From: Plazaster borealis
Lineage: Eukaryota > Echinodermata > Asteroidea > Forcipulatida > Labidiasteridae
NCBI GenBank assembly: GCA_021014325.1
Contig: CM037470.1
Span: 930,001 to 994,000, forward strand
DNA: 64,000 bases
Direction: 5' to 3'
Part shown: positions 32,576-45,015 of the stretch, in pieces
Position numbering within the stretch: the first letter of the stretch is position 1
How the letters are laid out: each line of letters begins with the position of its first letter
Program-made: the position numbers and the translations under genes
Notes under the pieces: generated by a model
Seen by the model: only the letters and a program-made list of their open reading frames with translations
Database searches by the model: none
What the model was told of the DNA's origin: nothing

Positions 32576-34904
32576 TTTGTTGAGTGTTTTAACAATGTTT
32601 TGACAGTTTTGACTGTTTTGACAGTTTATTAAAAAGGGTGCTGACATGACTGAGGAAAAAGCCATTTTAAATATGAAAGCTCCGCACTGCAAGCTGACAG
32701 CATGTAGGCCTAAATGTTGTATATATTGAACCATCTATAATATGATAGAGAATGACTGGACATTGACACTCCACAATGCATAGGGTAAATTGAATAGGCT
32801 GACTCTTTACAGTACATGGCTCCGATACACGTGGCGAGGGGTGACATCATATCTATTTATAAAGATGAACTCACTCCAGGTCTATAATTATTGTGTTGTC
32901 AATGAGAGCGGAGCAAGGCAAAGTGTTCAGAGTGAACAAAAAATGAGTCTTGATTTAAAGATGCAGCTGTTGGTTACGATCTTAAAATCAGGATGAAGTG
33001 GTCGGATGAAGAGAATGTTGTGCGGCTATCTGCAGGTTTATACATAAAGGTACCTGTTATTGTTAATTTATATTATTTTTAAGATGGTGGGGGTCAATTG
33101 GGAGGGGGTGGGGTTGATGCATCGACAGGGAAGCTGTACATTCTCTGATTTTACTTGTATACATCAGGCATGATATATTCTTTCTACTTTAGTCTGATTT
33201 CTGATTGTTTTCCCCCTTAGAAAGGTCAGCAAGATTGATATTAAATATCATGAAAATTGTTTTATAGCGTAAACCATAAGGCTACAGGTAGGCCAGCCCT
33301 TGTACTACTTTGTCCTACTTTTTTCCAAGGGCCGAATATTACGCCTGATACATTTGAGTTTTCATATTGTTTTTTCAAGCTTTGTTTCATCACTAAACGT
33401 TTTTAAAACCTCCCTCAAAACCCACCTCATGACATTAGCCTACAACGGCACAGTTTAATTTAAATGTCTTGTGTTTTTTCTTTCTGTAATTTTTATTTTA
33501 TTTTATTGTCGCGCCTTTACCGCTTCTTGTTAGGTTGATATCAGTGGCTTTACAAGTGTTTTTTTAATTATTATTAATATAAAATTAATAGTTGTGTTCA
33601 GTGGTGATAAAGAATAGTATTGCAATGTCTGCTTGTCCCTCCAAAAAATGTGTGACAATCAGCACTTTACATTCCGTGTCCTCCTGACAAAAGCAAACAA
33701 ACAAAAAACAACAACAACAACAACAAATCAACCAGAAAACACAGCAGGAGTTTGAGTGGGTATTGTTCAATATACATAATTGAAAACATGAATTAAAGTT
33801 TGCAACAGTTTTTGAAAGCAGCATCTTTACACTTGTATTGGCTTACACATTTTTGTGATCAATTATGCATTGCTGTTATTGAAAATTCTGCTGCGGGGGT
33901 TGTTTTTTTTCCTTTTAACTCTTAAGAGGGGCTCCAAGGTAAGGTATGGTATTGTGGTGCACTAATTTTAGATAGAATCCTCAGGAAAGGGGGAAAAAGG
34001 TTACAAGCCTCTACCTTCTGTTAAAACGGTGTAAAATGCCATTTTATTTGATACTCTTTGAGAGTGAAATTTGAAACATGACGTCATCAAACATCAAAAA
34101 CGAATGGGTCTGTACATTCCAAAGATGACTTTCTGCACCAGTCATAAGGTCAAATTCAATGCAGTTGTTTGAGTATCATCAAAATTTCACGAATGAACTT
34201 TAAAAAAATGTATGGACCTTATATTTGAATTGTGACGTCATCAAATGTTTTGGGATTTTGACAACAATAGCAGTTGAAAAGTATCAAATACAATATTAGC
34301 CATTTCCATTGTTTTAACCTAAGGTTGGAGACTTGCCAATGTCTCCCAGTTTTTCTCAGGACTCTACATGTATATAAATTGGAAAATGAGTGGATCACAA
34401 AACCGATCTTGACCTCCAAGCCCCACTTTAAAAGACACACCCTAATGTATGAACATGATGAAATACAATGTACACATGATCTGGTGTTACTCTGTGCAAA
34501 CATTATTCTCAAATAACCCGTCCAGGTTTGGGTTTATGTGTAAATTTTGTATACAAAATTTCCTTTGTATGTCTTCTGAAATAAATGTTGCCCTCTTTCA
34601 GGGGAAGGAAAATGGCTCTGTAAAATTCATCTCTTGATTCTAGTACTACATGTATGAATAATCAGTGTATTGCTATCAATGTGAGGACTTTCCTTTGTCC
34701 CTCTAACTTAACACTCTCCATAGACTAAGCGCACGAAAAAATGTGAGGACATAAAAATACAAAGGATTCCAAAGTGAGGACAGCATTGTTCCTTTTGTGT
34801 TCCTTTGTTGTACTGTTCACTCTCTTCTGATAATACCATGACACATGTTCTGGTAGCAATTGTTCTGAGATACATAGTGTAAAACTGAGTGTTTGTCCGT
34901 AACT

Positions 34905-35797
34905 TTTTCAGTGACTAGCCAGGGGGACCAGTTAGCTTGTCGTTTCACTGGTCGTTTTCTCTAGGGTTTGGAGTAACCATGATAACTGGCCCAACTGTAA
35001 ACATTACTAGACTCTGGGCAGTGGTCCTGTGCTGGACTTGTTTGGTTGTTGGCACATTGCTAAATTTATTGGTTTCTGGCCAGTGGTCAACAGGATATTT
35101 GGAGTCTTGCATGGCTGGACTTCATCAGTTTTGGGTTTACTGGCACAGGGCTAAAACATCCTGGACTCTGGCCATTGGTCCAGTGGGTATTTCAAGCCCT
35201 AGCTGGACTTGTTTCGTTGTGGGGTAACTGGCCCAATGCTCAAATTACTGGACTCTGGCCATTGGTCCAGTGGGTATTTCAAGCTCTGGCTGGGTTTGTT
35301 TGGTTGTAGGGTTACTGGCCCAATGCTCAAATTACTGGACTCTGGCCATTGGTCCAGTGGGTATTTCAAGCTCTGGCTGGACTTGTTTGGTTGTAGGGTT
35401 ACTGGCCCAATGCTCAAATTACTGGACTCTGGCCATTGGTCCAGTGGGTATTTCAAGCTCTGGCTGGACTTGTTTGGTTGTAGGGTTACTGGCCCAATGC
35501 TCAAATTACTGGACTCTGGCCATTGGTCTAGTGGGTATTTCAAGCTCTGGCTGGACTTGTTTGGTTGTAGGGTTACTGGCCCAATGCTCAAATTACTGGA
35601 CTCTGGCCATTGGTCCAGTGGGTATTTCAAGCTCTGGCTGGACTTGTTTGGTTGTAGGGTTACTGGCCCAATGCTCAAATTACTGGACTCTGGCCATTGG
35701 TCCAGTGGGTATTTCAAGCTCTGGCTGGACTTGTTTGGTTGTAGGGTTACTGGCCCAATGCTCAAATTACTGGACTCTGGCCATTGGTCCAGTGGGT
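34905..35797. repeat. 87-bp minisatellite, about 7 regular units after degenerate units
   Basis: From about 35157 a unit of 87 bases (ACTGGACTCTGGCCATTGGT, CCAGTGGGTATTTCAAGC, TCTGGCTGGACTTGTTTGG, TTGTAGGGTTACTGGCCC, AATGCTCAA) repeats nearly without change. From 34905 to 35156 are diverged copies of the same theme with irregular spacing. Since 87 = 3x29, frames of 196-219 codons are open on both strands. They are repeat artefacts. Confidence 0.95.
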
Positions 35798-35982
35798 AGT
35801 CCCCATGCACCTTTAAAGTCTACATATCCAGGTATGTACTTTTCTAAATACATTGTAGACCAAACATTCACCATGAATGAATCATCATCGTCCACTAAAC
35901 TCCGCAGTGAGTCACCTGACTCTCTGTAAAAGAACATGAACTTAAATCTTCAAGATTACGAAGGAAGCTAAAAAGTTCATTC

Positions 35983-36349
35983 CTTTAAAGGTATCGTACA
36001 CGTTTGGTAATTACTCAAAATAGCATAAAAACTGACTTGGTAACGAGCAACAGAGAGCTGTGTTGATAGTATAAAACATGGTGAGAAACGACTCCCTCCA
36101 TGTAACGTAGTTTTTGAGAAAGAGGTAATTTCTCACTAAAATAATAAAAACTTCTTGCAAGAAGTTTTTATTCCTATCTGAAAGCACACAAATTTGTACA
36201 ACAAGGGTAATTTTTCTCTCATTTTCTTGCAACTTCGATGACCAATTGAGCCCAAATTTTAACAGGCTTGTTATTTTATGCATATGTTGGGATACACCAA
36301 ATGAGAACGCTGGTCTTGGACAATTACCAAACGTGTACAATTACTTTAA
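35983..36349. mobile_element. GTACAC-family MITE, type A, reversed copy
   Basis: Ends CTTTAAAGGTATCGTACACG and CAAACGTGTACAATTACTTT. Inner motifs as at 30698, including the 20-base palindrome AAACTTCTTGCAAGAAGTTT. Confidence 0.8.
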
Positions 36350-37039
36350 ATACAAGCTTTCAGAACGAAAACGGCAACAAGTGATTTTGCTGAAATTCAT
36401 TTAAAATGTTTTCAGTCAATAAGGAAATTGAGTTCACATGATAATGAGAGTAAACAGATTTTAATTGTAAAAACAACAATCATTTTGAATATCCTTCTGC
36501 GGGGCTTTTCAGGAAGATTCGGGAAAAGCCCTGTTATGTCATCACCCATCGTACATATGTGCGTCAATTGTTGGAGCCCCATTTTGTATAGCTGCTTTGT
36601 TGCAACATGGAGGTATACATATGTAGCAAAGCAACCTCCAACAAATTACTTCAAAGCATTGTAATTTTGACGCACGCCGTCAACGGCAGAAGTGTAGCTA
36701 TAAATCAGCATTACCTTGACAAAAACCAATCTATGATCATACCTTTAAATGTACATCATGTAGAGCCATCTCCGTACCCAATTCACCTGACGTCATCACC
36801 GATGACAAATCATGGTTGCCATTTTAGGGTCAGATTCAGCAATGTGTGTTAAAATGTACTGTTCAGTGCGCACAGGCAAAATACACCTGTACGTAGTACT
36901 GGTAGTTTTATACATGTAGGCCTACCATATGTATGATCACTTGGCATCTTTATAAAATATGCATTATGACTCCCTAAGTGGCAGACCATGGGCAATGTGC
37001 AGCAGAATACGCGTAGCTGTGTTCAACGTCATCTTGACT

Positions 37040-37490
37040 TGACATGTATGTTGGGATTCACCAAGTGAGGATACTTGTCTTTGACAATTACCAAAAGTAT
37101 ACCCTGCCTTTAAAGGCATCGTACACGTTTGGTAATGACTCTGAAAATGTATGGCAATCAAAACTTATGTGATATGAAGTACAGCAGCTTTGGATAGTAC
37201 AATGCATTTTGAGAGACTTTTTACCTCGAAGGACTGTGGTTATGGAAAAATATATCACTTTTTATCCCAAAAATATTTTGAATATTGATGGTAACGCTTA
37301 CTCAAAGTGTGTATTCCAATGCAGATTATTCTTCCTGCGTGGACATAACTGCTCCAGATTTTGGGCAATATCTCAAAAACGCTACCACCTTTTGAAATTA
37401 AATTTTCACAGGTTAGTTTTATGGTATATATGTACAACTATATAGGATTGAAACAAAGAATAGGCTCCAATTACCAATACCGCCTTTAAG
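37040..37490. mobile_element. Truncated type C and full type B GTACAC-family MITEs, joined
   Basis: A fragment ending ACCAAAAGTATACCCTGCC (to 37109) is joined through CTTTAAAGG to a full type B copy. That copy has ATCGTACACGTTTGGTAATG and ends CAATTACCAATACCGCCTTT. Type B landmarks GGACATAACTGCTCCAGATT and TCTCAAAAACGCTACCACC are in reverse order compared with 13033. Confidence 0.75.
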
Positions 37491-37530
37491 CGGCGAGACC
37501 TGTCATTTTTTCTTCTCCTTGGACCAGGAT

Positions 37531-37818
37531 GCATCATCTATATAAATCGTGCCATATGGCAAACTGAAAAAATACTTTACAAAGTTGAGTGTGGTTGACC
37601 ATCTCCTCAAGCAATGACAAAGTTGCATCATCTATAAAAAGTGCCATAGAAAACTGAAAAAATACTGTACAAAGTTGAATGTGGTTGACCATTTCCTACT
37701 CCTCAAGCAATGACAAAGTTGCATCATATATAAAAAGTGCCATATAGAAAACTGAAAAAATACTGTACAAAGTTGAGTGTGATTGACCATTTCCTTACTC
37801 CTCAAGCAATGACAAAGT
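37531..37818. repeat. Three tandem copies of a ~95-bp unit
   Basis: Each unit runs GCATCAT(C/A)TATA, AAAGTGCCATA, AAACTGAAAAAATACT, TACAAAGTTGA, GTGTGGTTGACCAT, CTCAAGCAATGACAAAGTT. Units 2 and 3 are closer to each other than to unit 1. Confidence 0.9.
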
Positions 37819-38460
37819 TGAATATCTGTTTAGACTTTTGTTGAGCACTTTGGAGAATTGATTTTCTCAAAATGATTTGTCTAATATACAAAACCAACAA
37901 ATTTGAACTTGCTTTTAAAGGCAGATCTTCTTGTGATGATTTGTGCAGGATACCAGTCACAGATGGTGACATGGTAATTTGTCTGGCAATCTTAGCTGCT
38001 TTGTGTGTTTCAGCAGCTCTATGAAATCAGCCCCTGAAGTAAAATGAAAACGTAAGACAGCCCAAACCCAAGGAATTTTTTAATTTTCGGGTTCAAAGTT
38101 TAACTACACACGTTGTCATACTTTCAAAGCACATTGAACCCTAACATTGCAAACTCAAAGGCAAACAGTAGTAGTGCCCTCTGTAAGCAGGTGTGCTCAA
38201 TAAGAATTTCTCAATGGGGTTCTTGGCTTTTCACAAGAACACCTGCTTTTCGTTTATTCTCATGAGTTGTAGAAAAAGTGATATGTGTTGAATTCAAGAG
38301 TCAAATACAGGTATGGGGAAAACTTTCCAGACAATGTTCTTGTCACAGGTGGTTGAGTTAATGGAATGCTAGATGTACATTGTACACGTACACGTGTCTC
38401 GTGTACTTTGATTGTAGGAACAGCGTGGGCTGGTCAGTACAACAGCATCTATTGTCTGTT

Positions 38461-38670
38461 GCAACCGATGGTGTACATATACAAACTGAAAGTAACATCA
38501 GATAAAAAAGTTTTCAAAGCACAAGTGAAATTCTGACTTTCTTGATTCGGCCATGGGTACAGTGCAACCGATGGTGTACATATACAAACTGAAAGTAACA
38601 TCAGATAAAAAAGTTTTCAAAGCACAAGTGAAATTCTGACTTTCTTGATTCGGCCATGGGTACAGTGCAC
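38461..38670. repeat. Near-exact tandem duplication, 112-bp period
   Basis: The run from GCAACCGATGGTGTACATAT to CGGCCATGGGTACAGTGC is present twice, with no difference that I can see between copies. It is a recent duplication, or an assembly duplication. Confidence 0.9.
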
Positions 38671-39147
38671 GTGTATCAGAAATGCAATATACTGGAATGT
38701 GCTGTGTAGAGGGAATTCACAGTAATGGGGAGGTTTGACAGTGTCGATTCCGGGTGAAGTGGTTGGTTAAAGACAGGGATTGGTAAACAAATTGACTAGT
38801 TTCCATCAGAAAGCTCACTGATCGAAAAGTACCAATCCTCCTGAGAAATATCCATCCGAAATAACGTTAAAAGGTAGCAAAATGAACACACCCTTTTTTA
38901 ACAACAATACAAACTTGGTTCAAACCTGGAGTCAATTCACCCCTATGACTTGATTCCCTTGGAAACGTTCCAGTTACAATTTTGTGTTTCCATCACAAAG
39001 TTGCTCTTTATTAGGGACAAAACTGCCCTGCCCTCACAAAAATGAAGCATCAGGTCTGTTGGTTGTGGCAAGTTCTTGGCTCATAGATGAGCTCTGTCTC
39101 CAGAAGAAATGTTTGCCCTATTACGCCCTTTTCTACATCCTCCAAGA

Positions 39148-39312
39148 TCACGCCTGGAGTTTCATCTTTGAGAGGGCAAGGCCATTTTTAATTTTGCAAA
39201 GGGCACTTCCATTGGAAAGACTTAATGTCTATGGGAAACTTCTGAAGGGGCAGCAAGGCCAAGACCAGCGCAAGAAAGGCCATGGCCTCCGTGTAATTTC
39301 AGGCGTGCAAGA
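39148..39312. repeat. Dispersed repeat X, copy 3
   Basis: Contains GAGTTTCATCTTTGAGAGGG, GCAAAGGGCACTTCCATTGG and GGCCTCCGTGTAATTTCAGG, bounded by short inverted words CACGCCTG and CAGGCGTG, which may be its ends. Confidence 0.75.
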
Positions 39313-40565
39313 TGGTCCAAGTTGTTGCGTGATTGTTGGATATTTTCAAAGCTCTGTGCGGAGAGTTTTGTGGATAATTGTTTTTGAATATGTGATGCGA
39401 TCAAGCTAAATGAGTCGTTTGTCGGAAATATCAGTATGGAGAAACAAGCCAAAACAGGCCAAAAAGGGGTTAAATTTTCACAAATATTTGTTTTGTAAAT
39501 TTAAATGCCAAAATATATCTTATTTCATATTGGCAACTTCCTTCCTAATAAATGACATCAAAAAGGGGTTAAAATTAGCTTTGAAAGAAAATGTGTCGAT
39601 GTAGTTTCAATAAACAACTTGACTTTGAACTCCCTTTTCTCAGTTTCATTCTCTCGCATCTCTTGGTGTTTCTACTTTCACAACTTTTGAACCAAAGGTG
39701 GTATCAACATGGGGTTTTAACAGTTATTTAACGCATAGATTATGTTCTTTTCAAATGTATAAACAAATGAAAAATGACCTGCGTCGACAAACAACTCATT
39801 TTGCTTGATCGCATCACATATGGTCACAAATTGTTTTATACAAGACCTGAAGTGAAAGTGAAGTGGGGTTATCAGTGAAAGTCATATGCAGTCACGCCAT
39901 TTCCGCGTTTGTTCAAGTCTGTTGGAACCACTCCTTGTCGCAAAATAAAAAGCGAAAACTAACTTCCTCATCCCTAGATGATGAAAAACACTTCGTTATT
40001 GCATCATTTCCTTAGGTGCAGTATCAAACTGATTAATATCGGGTTAACTCATTAATAATTATTTTAAAGGATTTTTCAGTAATTACTTCAGAGTCTGCCA
40101 TTACTGGTCTGTTCTTTTATAGAATTACAAATTGCTCAAAATTTGTTACCCCTTTCGTGCTGGTAAGAACAAAAAATGAGAAGAAACAGTTTAACATACA
40201 CTGTTTTTATTTGAACAATCACTGAGAGAAGTATTATCTCATTGGGTTGGTATACATCGCTACTCAACAGAATTAAAAGAATCGTAAAAAGTAAATATTT
40301 GTCAACATAATTGAAAGATTCGTAAAAAGTCAATATTTGAACATCATTTTTTTAAAAAACAATGACTAAACCAAGTGAAGACAACAAATATTACCATTAA
40401 ATGCACTGGATTTGTTTTTCTTTAGTCAAGGTTTTTGTTCTCCATGAATTTCCTGAAATTTTTGCAATTTTCTTGATAAACTTGTCTAGCCCCTCCCCCC
40501 TCCCACGCAACCTCAGAAGTAAGTTAACTTGACTGCAAGCTTTGCAGACCAGCCTAGATACCACA

Positions 40566-40880
40566 TTAAGGGGATTGTATACGTTTGGTAATTGGAACCC
40601 ACTGTTTGTTTCAATCCTATAGAGTTGTCCATAAAACTAACCTGTGGAAATTTAATTTCAAAAGGTGGAAGCATTTTTGAGATATTGCCAAAAATCTGGA
40701 GCGGTTATGTCCACGCAGGAAGAATAATCTGCAATTGGAATACACTATCTGAGAAGTGTTACTGCCAGTAATGCTTTTATTTTTTTAAGAATCAAATTTT
40801 GGGGGAAAAAAGTGATATATTTGTCCATAACCGCAGTACTTCATTTTCAGAGTCATTACCAAACGTATACAGACCCTTTA
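40566..40880. mobile_element. GTACAC-family MITE, type B
   Basis: Ends TTAAGGGGATTGTATACGTT and AACGTATACAGACCCTTTA. The inner motif TTGAGATATTGCCAAAAATC is close to the copy at 13033 but with deletions. Confidence 0.8.
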
Positions 40881-40904
40881 AGTCCAGGGGTTAGGTTACA
40901 ATTA

Positions 40905-41345
40905 GCCCCCAGGGTTCTCCCAAAGTTTTTTCAAAACTGGGGGGCATTCTGGGCCAAAATTTGGGGAAGTTTGGCCAAAGCAGGCTGAATTGAAACGAGG
41001 CCCTCGGAATGTTTTCTACTTGGTGTTTTTCTTGGTTTTCAAAGCCCTACTGTGCAATCTGGAGCATACTTTATGGTTTTCTCTTTATGCTTTTTGTGAA
41101 ACTCCCATATAAGCTACTCTGTAAAACTGAATTGTCTCAGAAGGTTATCGTTCATTTTAAGAAATGGGTTCAGGCTAGAGGAATTTTTAGGGGGTTAGCT
41201 GAATTCCATTTAAACAATTAAAAATGTTTCCTTTTTAAAGTGAAAATGGTTTTCAAAGCCCTACTGTGCAATTTGGAGCGTTCTGGTATTCTTTTCCTGT
41301 TTTTTTTGTGAAACTACCGTATAAATTAAAAAATTGGCCGGATAC
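40905..41345 (+). repeat. Dispersed repeat Y, copy 2
   Basis: GGGTTCTCCCAAAGTTTTTTC, then TTCTGGGCCAAAATTTGGGG, GAATGTTTTCTACTTGGTGT and CCTACTGTGCAATCTGGAGC. A 70-codon frame (41009-41221) recurs with only a few changes in the copy at 53285-53497, minus. I read this as recent common descent of the repeat rather than as a gene. Confidence 0.75.
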
Positions 41346-41789
41346 GCTAGCTTGTGCATGGGAAGAACCCTGGCCCCATAGTTTCTCTTTAAAACCCGAC
41401 ACTATACATGTATGTAAAGTACAACTTGTGACCTAGAGAGCTGAAACGTGGTTGAAGTATCACCACAAGACCTGGTGTTTGCAGATAACAAAGAGCCCTG
41501 AACGGACGGACGGACTTCCTCTTTCCCTTCCACAGCTCCAACCAGCCTGGTGTTTTGGCCTTGATAGTTTTAGTTTCTGAGACCTTGTACATGTATATGT
41601 ACATGTAGAGACAGCTGCCAAAAGCTGATTGTGTTGGAATAAAAAACAAAGACCATGCTGGAGGATTATTTCCTGTGTTTTTTTATCAGAGCGGTTACAG
41701 TATCATATAAAAACCCACCATTTTTTCAGTATGGGTTTTTGAGGAAGAGTCTTTTGCTTTTTGACTGGTTTTCTTTGTAAAAATGTTCA

Positions 41790-42115
41790 AGGCAGGCCTT
41801 GAATTTCATCTTTGAGAGGGCAAGGCAATTTTCATTTTGCAATATTTCATTTTGTAGGCAGAGTTTGCCCTTCACTTTTTCAGTGACTAGCCGGCGGGAC
41901 CAGTTAGCTCATCATTTCACTAGTCCCCCCAGCGTTTTCACTAGTCCTTATTTCATATTGAAAAGAGATGTTTTTCAACACTAAACTATTCAGGCGGACC
42001 ACTTGGAGAGAATTCTGACTGGTCCTCGGGTGTTTTAACTAGCGCTTGGCCAGTGGAGCACCGTTAAGGGAGAGTGCTGCAAAGGGCACTTCTATTGCAA
42101 AACTTTGAACGACTG
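41790..42115. repeat. Repeat X copy 4, interrupted
   Basis: The X start (GAATTTCATCTTTGAGAGGG) stops after CATTTTGCAA. About 190 bases of another repeat follow (GACTAGCCGGCGGGACCAGT, GTCCTCGGGTG). X then resumes with GCAAAGGGCACTTCTATTG. The inserted theme also occurs near 23080, 34913, 45510 and 46175. Confidence 0.65.
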
Positions 42116-42189
42116 TGGGTTACTGTAATTAATTTTGAAGTAAATTATTTTCATCTCAATTGTTTGTTTCATTGCTGAAATTACTCCAT

Positions 42190-42345
42190 GGCATCTCTGG
42201 CCTTGAATTTTATCCTTAAGAGGGCAAGACCATTTTTATTTTGCAAAGGGCACTTCTATTGGAAAACCTTAAAGTATATGGGAATTTTTTTAAGGGCACC
42301 AAGGCCAAGAATAGGGCAAGAGAGGCTGTGGCCTCCATGTTATTC
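42190..42345. repeat. Dispersed repeat X, copy 5
   Basis: TTGAATTTTATCCTTAAGAG, GCAAAGGGCACTTCTATTGG, GGGCACCAAGGCCAAGAATA and GGCCTCCATGTTATTCCAGG in order. It abuts the palindromic MITE at 42348. Confidence 0.75.
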
Positions 42346-42347
42346 CA

Positions 42348-42518
42348 GGGCCCAATTTCATAGAGCTGCTTAAGCTTAACAATCAATTGTCAGCTTAGCA
42401 GCAATGAGCCGGATACCAGTCACAAATTGTGGTAGTGTGGCTGGTAACCTTATTCTGGTAAGCATGCTGTGCTTAGCTACTTTTTGTGCTTTAAAAGCAG
42501 CTCTATGAAATTGGGCCC
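42348..42518. repeat. Palindromic MITE (GGGCCCAATTTCATAGAGCT ends)
   Basis: The ends GGGCCCAATTTCATAGAGCT and AGCTCTATGAAATTGGGCCC are exact 20-base inverted repeats 171 bases apart. The interior contains GGATACCAGTCACA and GCATGCTGTGCTTAGC, shared with copies at 57435 and 61512 and a partial copy at 37920-38035. Confidence 0.85.
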
Positions 42519-43020
42519 AGGCCCTGGCAATGAACTCATAATTCATGCCTGGTACAGAATCTTTATCTGGGGAAAATTACAAGAAGGCTACTTCTTCCAC
42601 TAGGCAAACACAAGAAAGTCAGAATTCGGATGAAAGTTTGGAATTTCTCTTCTCTGAAATGTAGTTTTCTTGTCGTGAGGTTTGAAGTGACACCGTGTAC
42701 ATACATGTACGTATTTTCAGTCCTACGGGTCACAGTGCTAGTCACTTCAGAGGGTTCATTATTTTCATTACCAGAAAGTTATAATTCCTCAATATATTGA
42801 TGTAACTTGAATACTCTACGAGTCTGTAAAATACTCCATGTGTGTATTTTGATTTATGGCACATTAGTTTTATAAATTACAGTGTTGTTTTACCTTGGGT
42901 AAAACTACATTGGTTGTCTTTGTTTCTGATTCACACAGTCTAATAACAACTCTGCCATCCTGTTTAGGTTTTAGAACTTCCTTGTTTCGTGGTTCTGTCT
43001 AAATCACAACGTAAGCTTTC

Positions 43021-43130
43021 ACTTTTAAGTTTGAAATTTGGGGTTGAACAAAGAAAAATTGTCTAGAGTGGGACATGAACCTGAGACCTCCGGATTAACG
43101 TTGCCGTACCAACTGAGCTGTCTACAATCC
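43021..43130 (-). mobile_element. tRNA-like SINE head
   Basis: In reverse complement: A-box-like CAGCTCAGTTGGTACGGC and B-box-like AGGTTCATGTCCCAC. The flank TTGAACAAAGAAAAATT is shared with 25865-25925, a second degenerate copy of the same family. Confidence 0.55.
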
Positions 43131-43313
43131 CAGACATAACTTGTTGGGCCCCCTGATCAATGTTGACTCTCTTTGCGCAGTCTGCCTTCCAGCTGGGGCG
43201 GTTTCTATTATTATCATAGGCCTACCCATGCCATTATTATGATTTATTGGGCCAAGATTTCAACTAACATGCAACAATACAATATTAAAGTAATATTTGT
43301 TACTGTTTCGTTG

Positions 43314-43656
43314 CTTAAAGGTATTGTACACTTTTGGTAACAGCTCAAAATCAGTGTCCACATTTTGTGTGATTCAACCATGAACAAACAAACCTGTGAA
43401 AGTTTGAGCTTAATTGGTCATCGAGGTCACGAGAAAATAGTGAAAAGAGACCTTATGTGTTTTCTGTTTTTTCAAATTATCGCGCATGATAAAAACTATT
43501 GTTTTATTCATTTCTCAGAAACAATAGTATTTTAGGCAGAAATATTTTAAGGAACCCTTTCTACCATTACTTACTTTAAATCATGTACATGTATGTTATG
43601 TGTGAATCTGTGAACATTGTGTTTTTCGATCTTACCAATAGTGTACAGGGTATTTA
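43314..43656. mobile_element. GTACAC-family MITE, diverged
   Basis: Ends TTAAAGGTATTGTACACTTT and AATAGTGTACAGGGTATTTA, with inner AACCTGTGAAAGTTTGAGCT and TTGGTCATCGAGGTCACGAG. It is a separate subfamily from types A to C. Confidence 0.75.
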
Positions 43657-44244
43657 AGATGCAATGGAACAGTGACAGAAAAGCAAGAACAGCTATTGGA
43701 ATCAGATGACAAGACAAACTCATTTTAAAATGACTAGGATTAATAAAAGTGAACCAAACCACTGTGACTCGAAAGCCTGTTAATCCAATCTTAAAATGGG
43801 AAAAGAATCCTAAACAAACATGTGACAAATAATAAATCTAAAATGATAACAACATTGAGTGGGGGAGCGGAGGAACGGGGGAGGGTATGTTTATTGTCAG
43901 GTGGCCCAAGCATTTTGGCTGGGATTTTAGCCCTAATGTTGGTGGTCTCCCTATTTTGTCAATAGCTTTGTTCGGGGGTTAAAATATGTATTATTTTTTT
44001 GCTTTTAAGGAGAGTTTTCATTTCATTTCATTTAATTTCATTTATTCTGGTTGTGAAGCCAAGGACTCTTGTTCGGGACTTAACATATAGTATTATTTTC
44101 TCACTTTTAAGGAGAGTTGTTAGTACATCAGATGAGTTTGTTTTTCTTTACACTTTAGAGATTTAAAACCCGAGAACCAACTTTTGAATCTCATTTCATA
44201 ACAAGTTTAACTAAATGATTTCTTTTGTATTTGTTTCTCGACAG

Positions 44245-44328
44245 TTTCACGGCTCCATTGCGAGAGTGAGAGTTTCAAGATGGACCTTCTACTTGATGTG
44301 AACACTCAGTTGTACCCGGTGGAACTTG
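44245..44328 (+). CDS. POLR2H: RNA polymerase subunit RPB8, coding exon 2
   Basis: Residues 25-52 of RPB8. The exon follows a TTTCTCGACAG acceptor, completes the valine codon left by exon 1 and reads [20 protein letters not shown], then TQLYPVEL with one base of the next glycine. It ends at a GTACGT donor (phase 1). This is the most conserved block of the family. Local ATG codons inside the exon and frames that run on into the intron are not alternative products. Confidence 0.95.
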
Positions 44329-44890
44329 GTACGTATAACTCACTAGACTATAGGGCGCCCTCGCAGGCCAAAAAGTTTCGCATCGTTCCATCTTTGAATA
44401 AACTTCACACTCATGTTAGAAATTCAACTGGTCTCACTGCTTTTAAAAAGGCCCTCAAGACTGTAATTGTTTTTGTTTATTTCTTGATATGAAGGAACCT
44501 TCAAGTTTAATTACTATTGGTTTTCATCAGCAACCACTAATTTAGAATCAATGGAAAATATCTGGGAAAACAAACTATTGCATGTGTGAGCTCCACAGGC
44601 TTCCAGTTAAAACAGTTCTTGCTAAAAAGCCATATGAGAAGTTTCATTTTCTGAGCCTAGTTTCCAATTTCTGTTATCAGTCGACATGAACATCCTGTGG
44701 TTTTCCTTCCCTTCTAAATTTCTAGGGATACTTGACATTGTTTTTGTTTGATCAACTTCCTCGTTTCACATCAGACCTGGGTAGTTTTAGCACGCTTCTC
44801 TCCTTCTGCAACAATCTGGGCTCTGAACAAAGGATTTGGGAGTTGTAATCTACATTTTATTCTTTTGAAATGGATGATTTGATTGTAACC

Positions 44891-45015
44891 ATTACCTACC
44901 CTAAAGGTTCCCCTGTTTTGGGGATGTCCACATTACTTACCCTAAAAGTTCCCCTGTTTTGGGGATGTCCACATTACTTACCCTAAAAGTTCCCCTGTTT
45001 TGGGGATGTCCACCT
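44891..45015. repeat. Three tandem copies of a 41-bp unit
   Basis: ATTACTTACCCTAAAAGTTC plus CCCTGTTTTGGGGATGTCCAC repeats with starts at 44891, 44932 and 44973. Units 2 and 3 appear identical. Confidence 0.9.

Larger units (their letters stand above)
18140..44244 (+). other. POLR2H: POLR2H intron 1 (26.1 kb)
   Basis: Bounded by GTAAGT and a pyrimidine-rich ACAG acceptor, with both flanks read as RPB8. It contains the repeats listed separately. Longer stretches with nothing recognisable are 18660-19590, 19766-20830, 20966-21535, 22191-24204, 24841-25394, 25746-26129, 26561-27448, 28936-29875, 31079-31745, 32576-34899, 36350-37039, 38670-39147, 39311-40565, 41346-41789, 42519-43020 and 43657-44244. 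They contain many short chance frames, poly-G runs (20799, 22187 and 26377), an (AAC)n run near 33708-33725 and several ACATGTACATGT words. No nested gene was found. Confidence 0.9.

Noticed and set aside
35199..35929. 196-219-codon repeat-protein frames on both strands
   Set aside because: They come from the 87-bp minisatellite (period divisible by three). Open on both strands at once and without any start or splice context.
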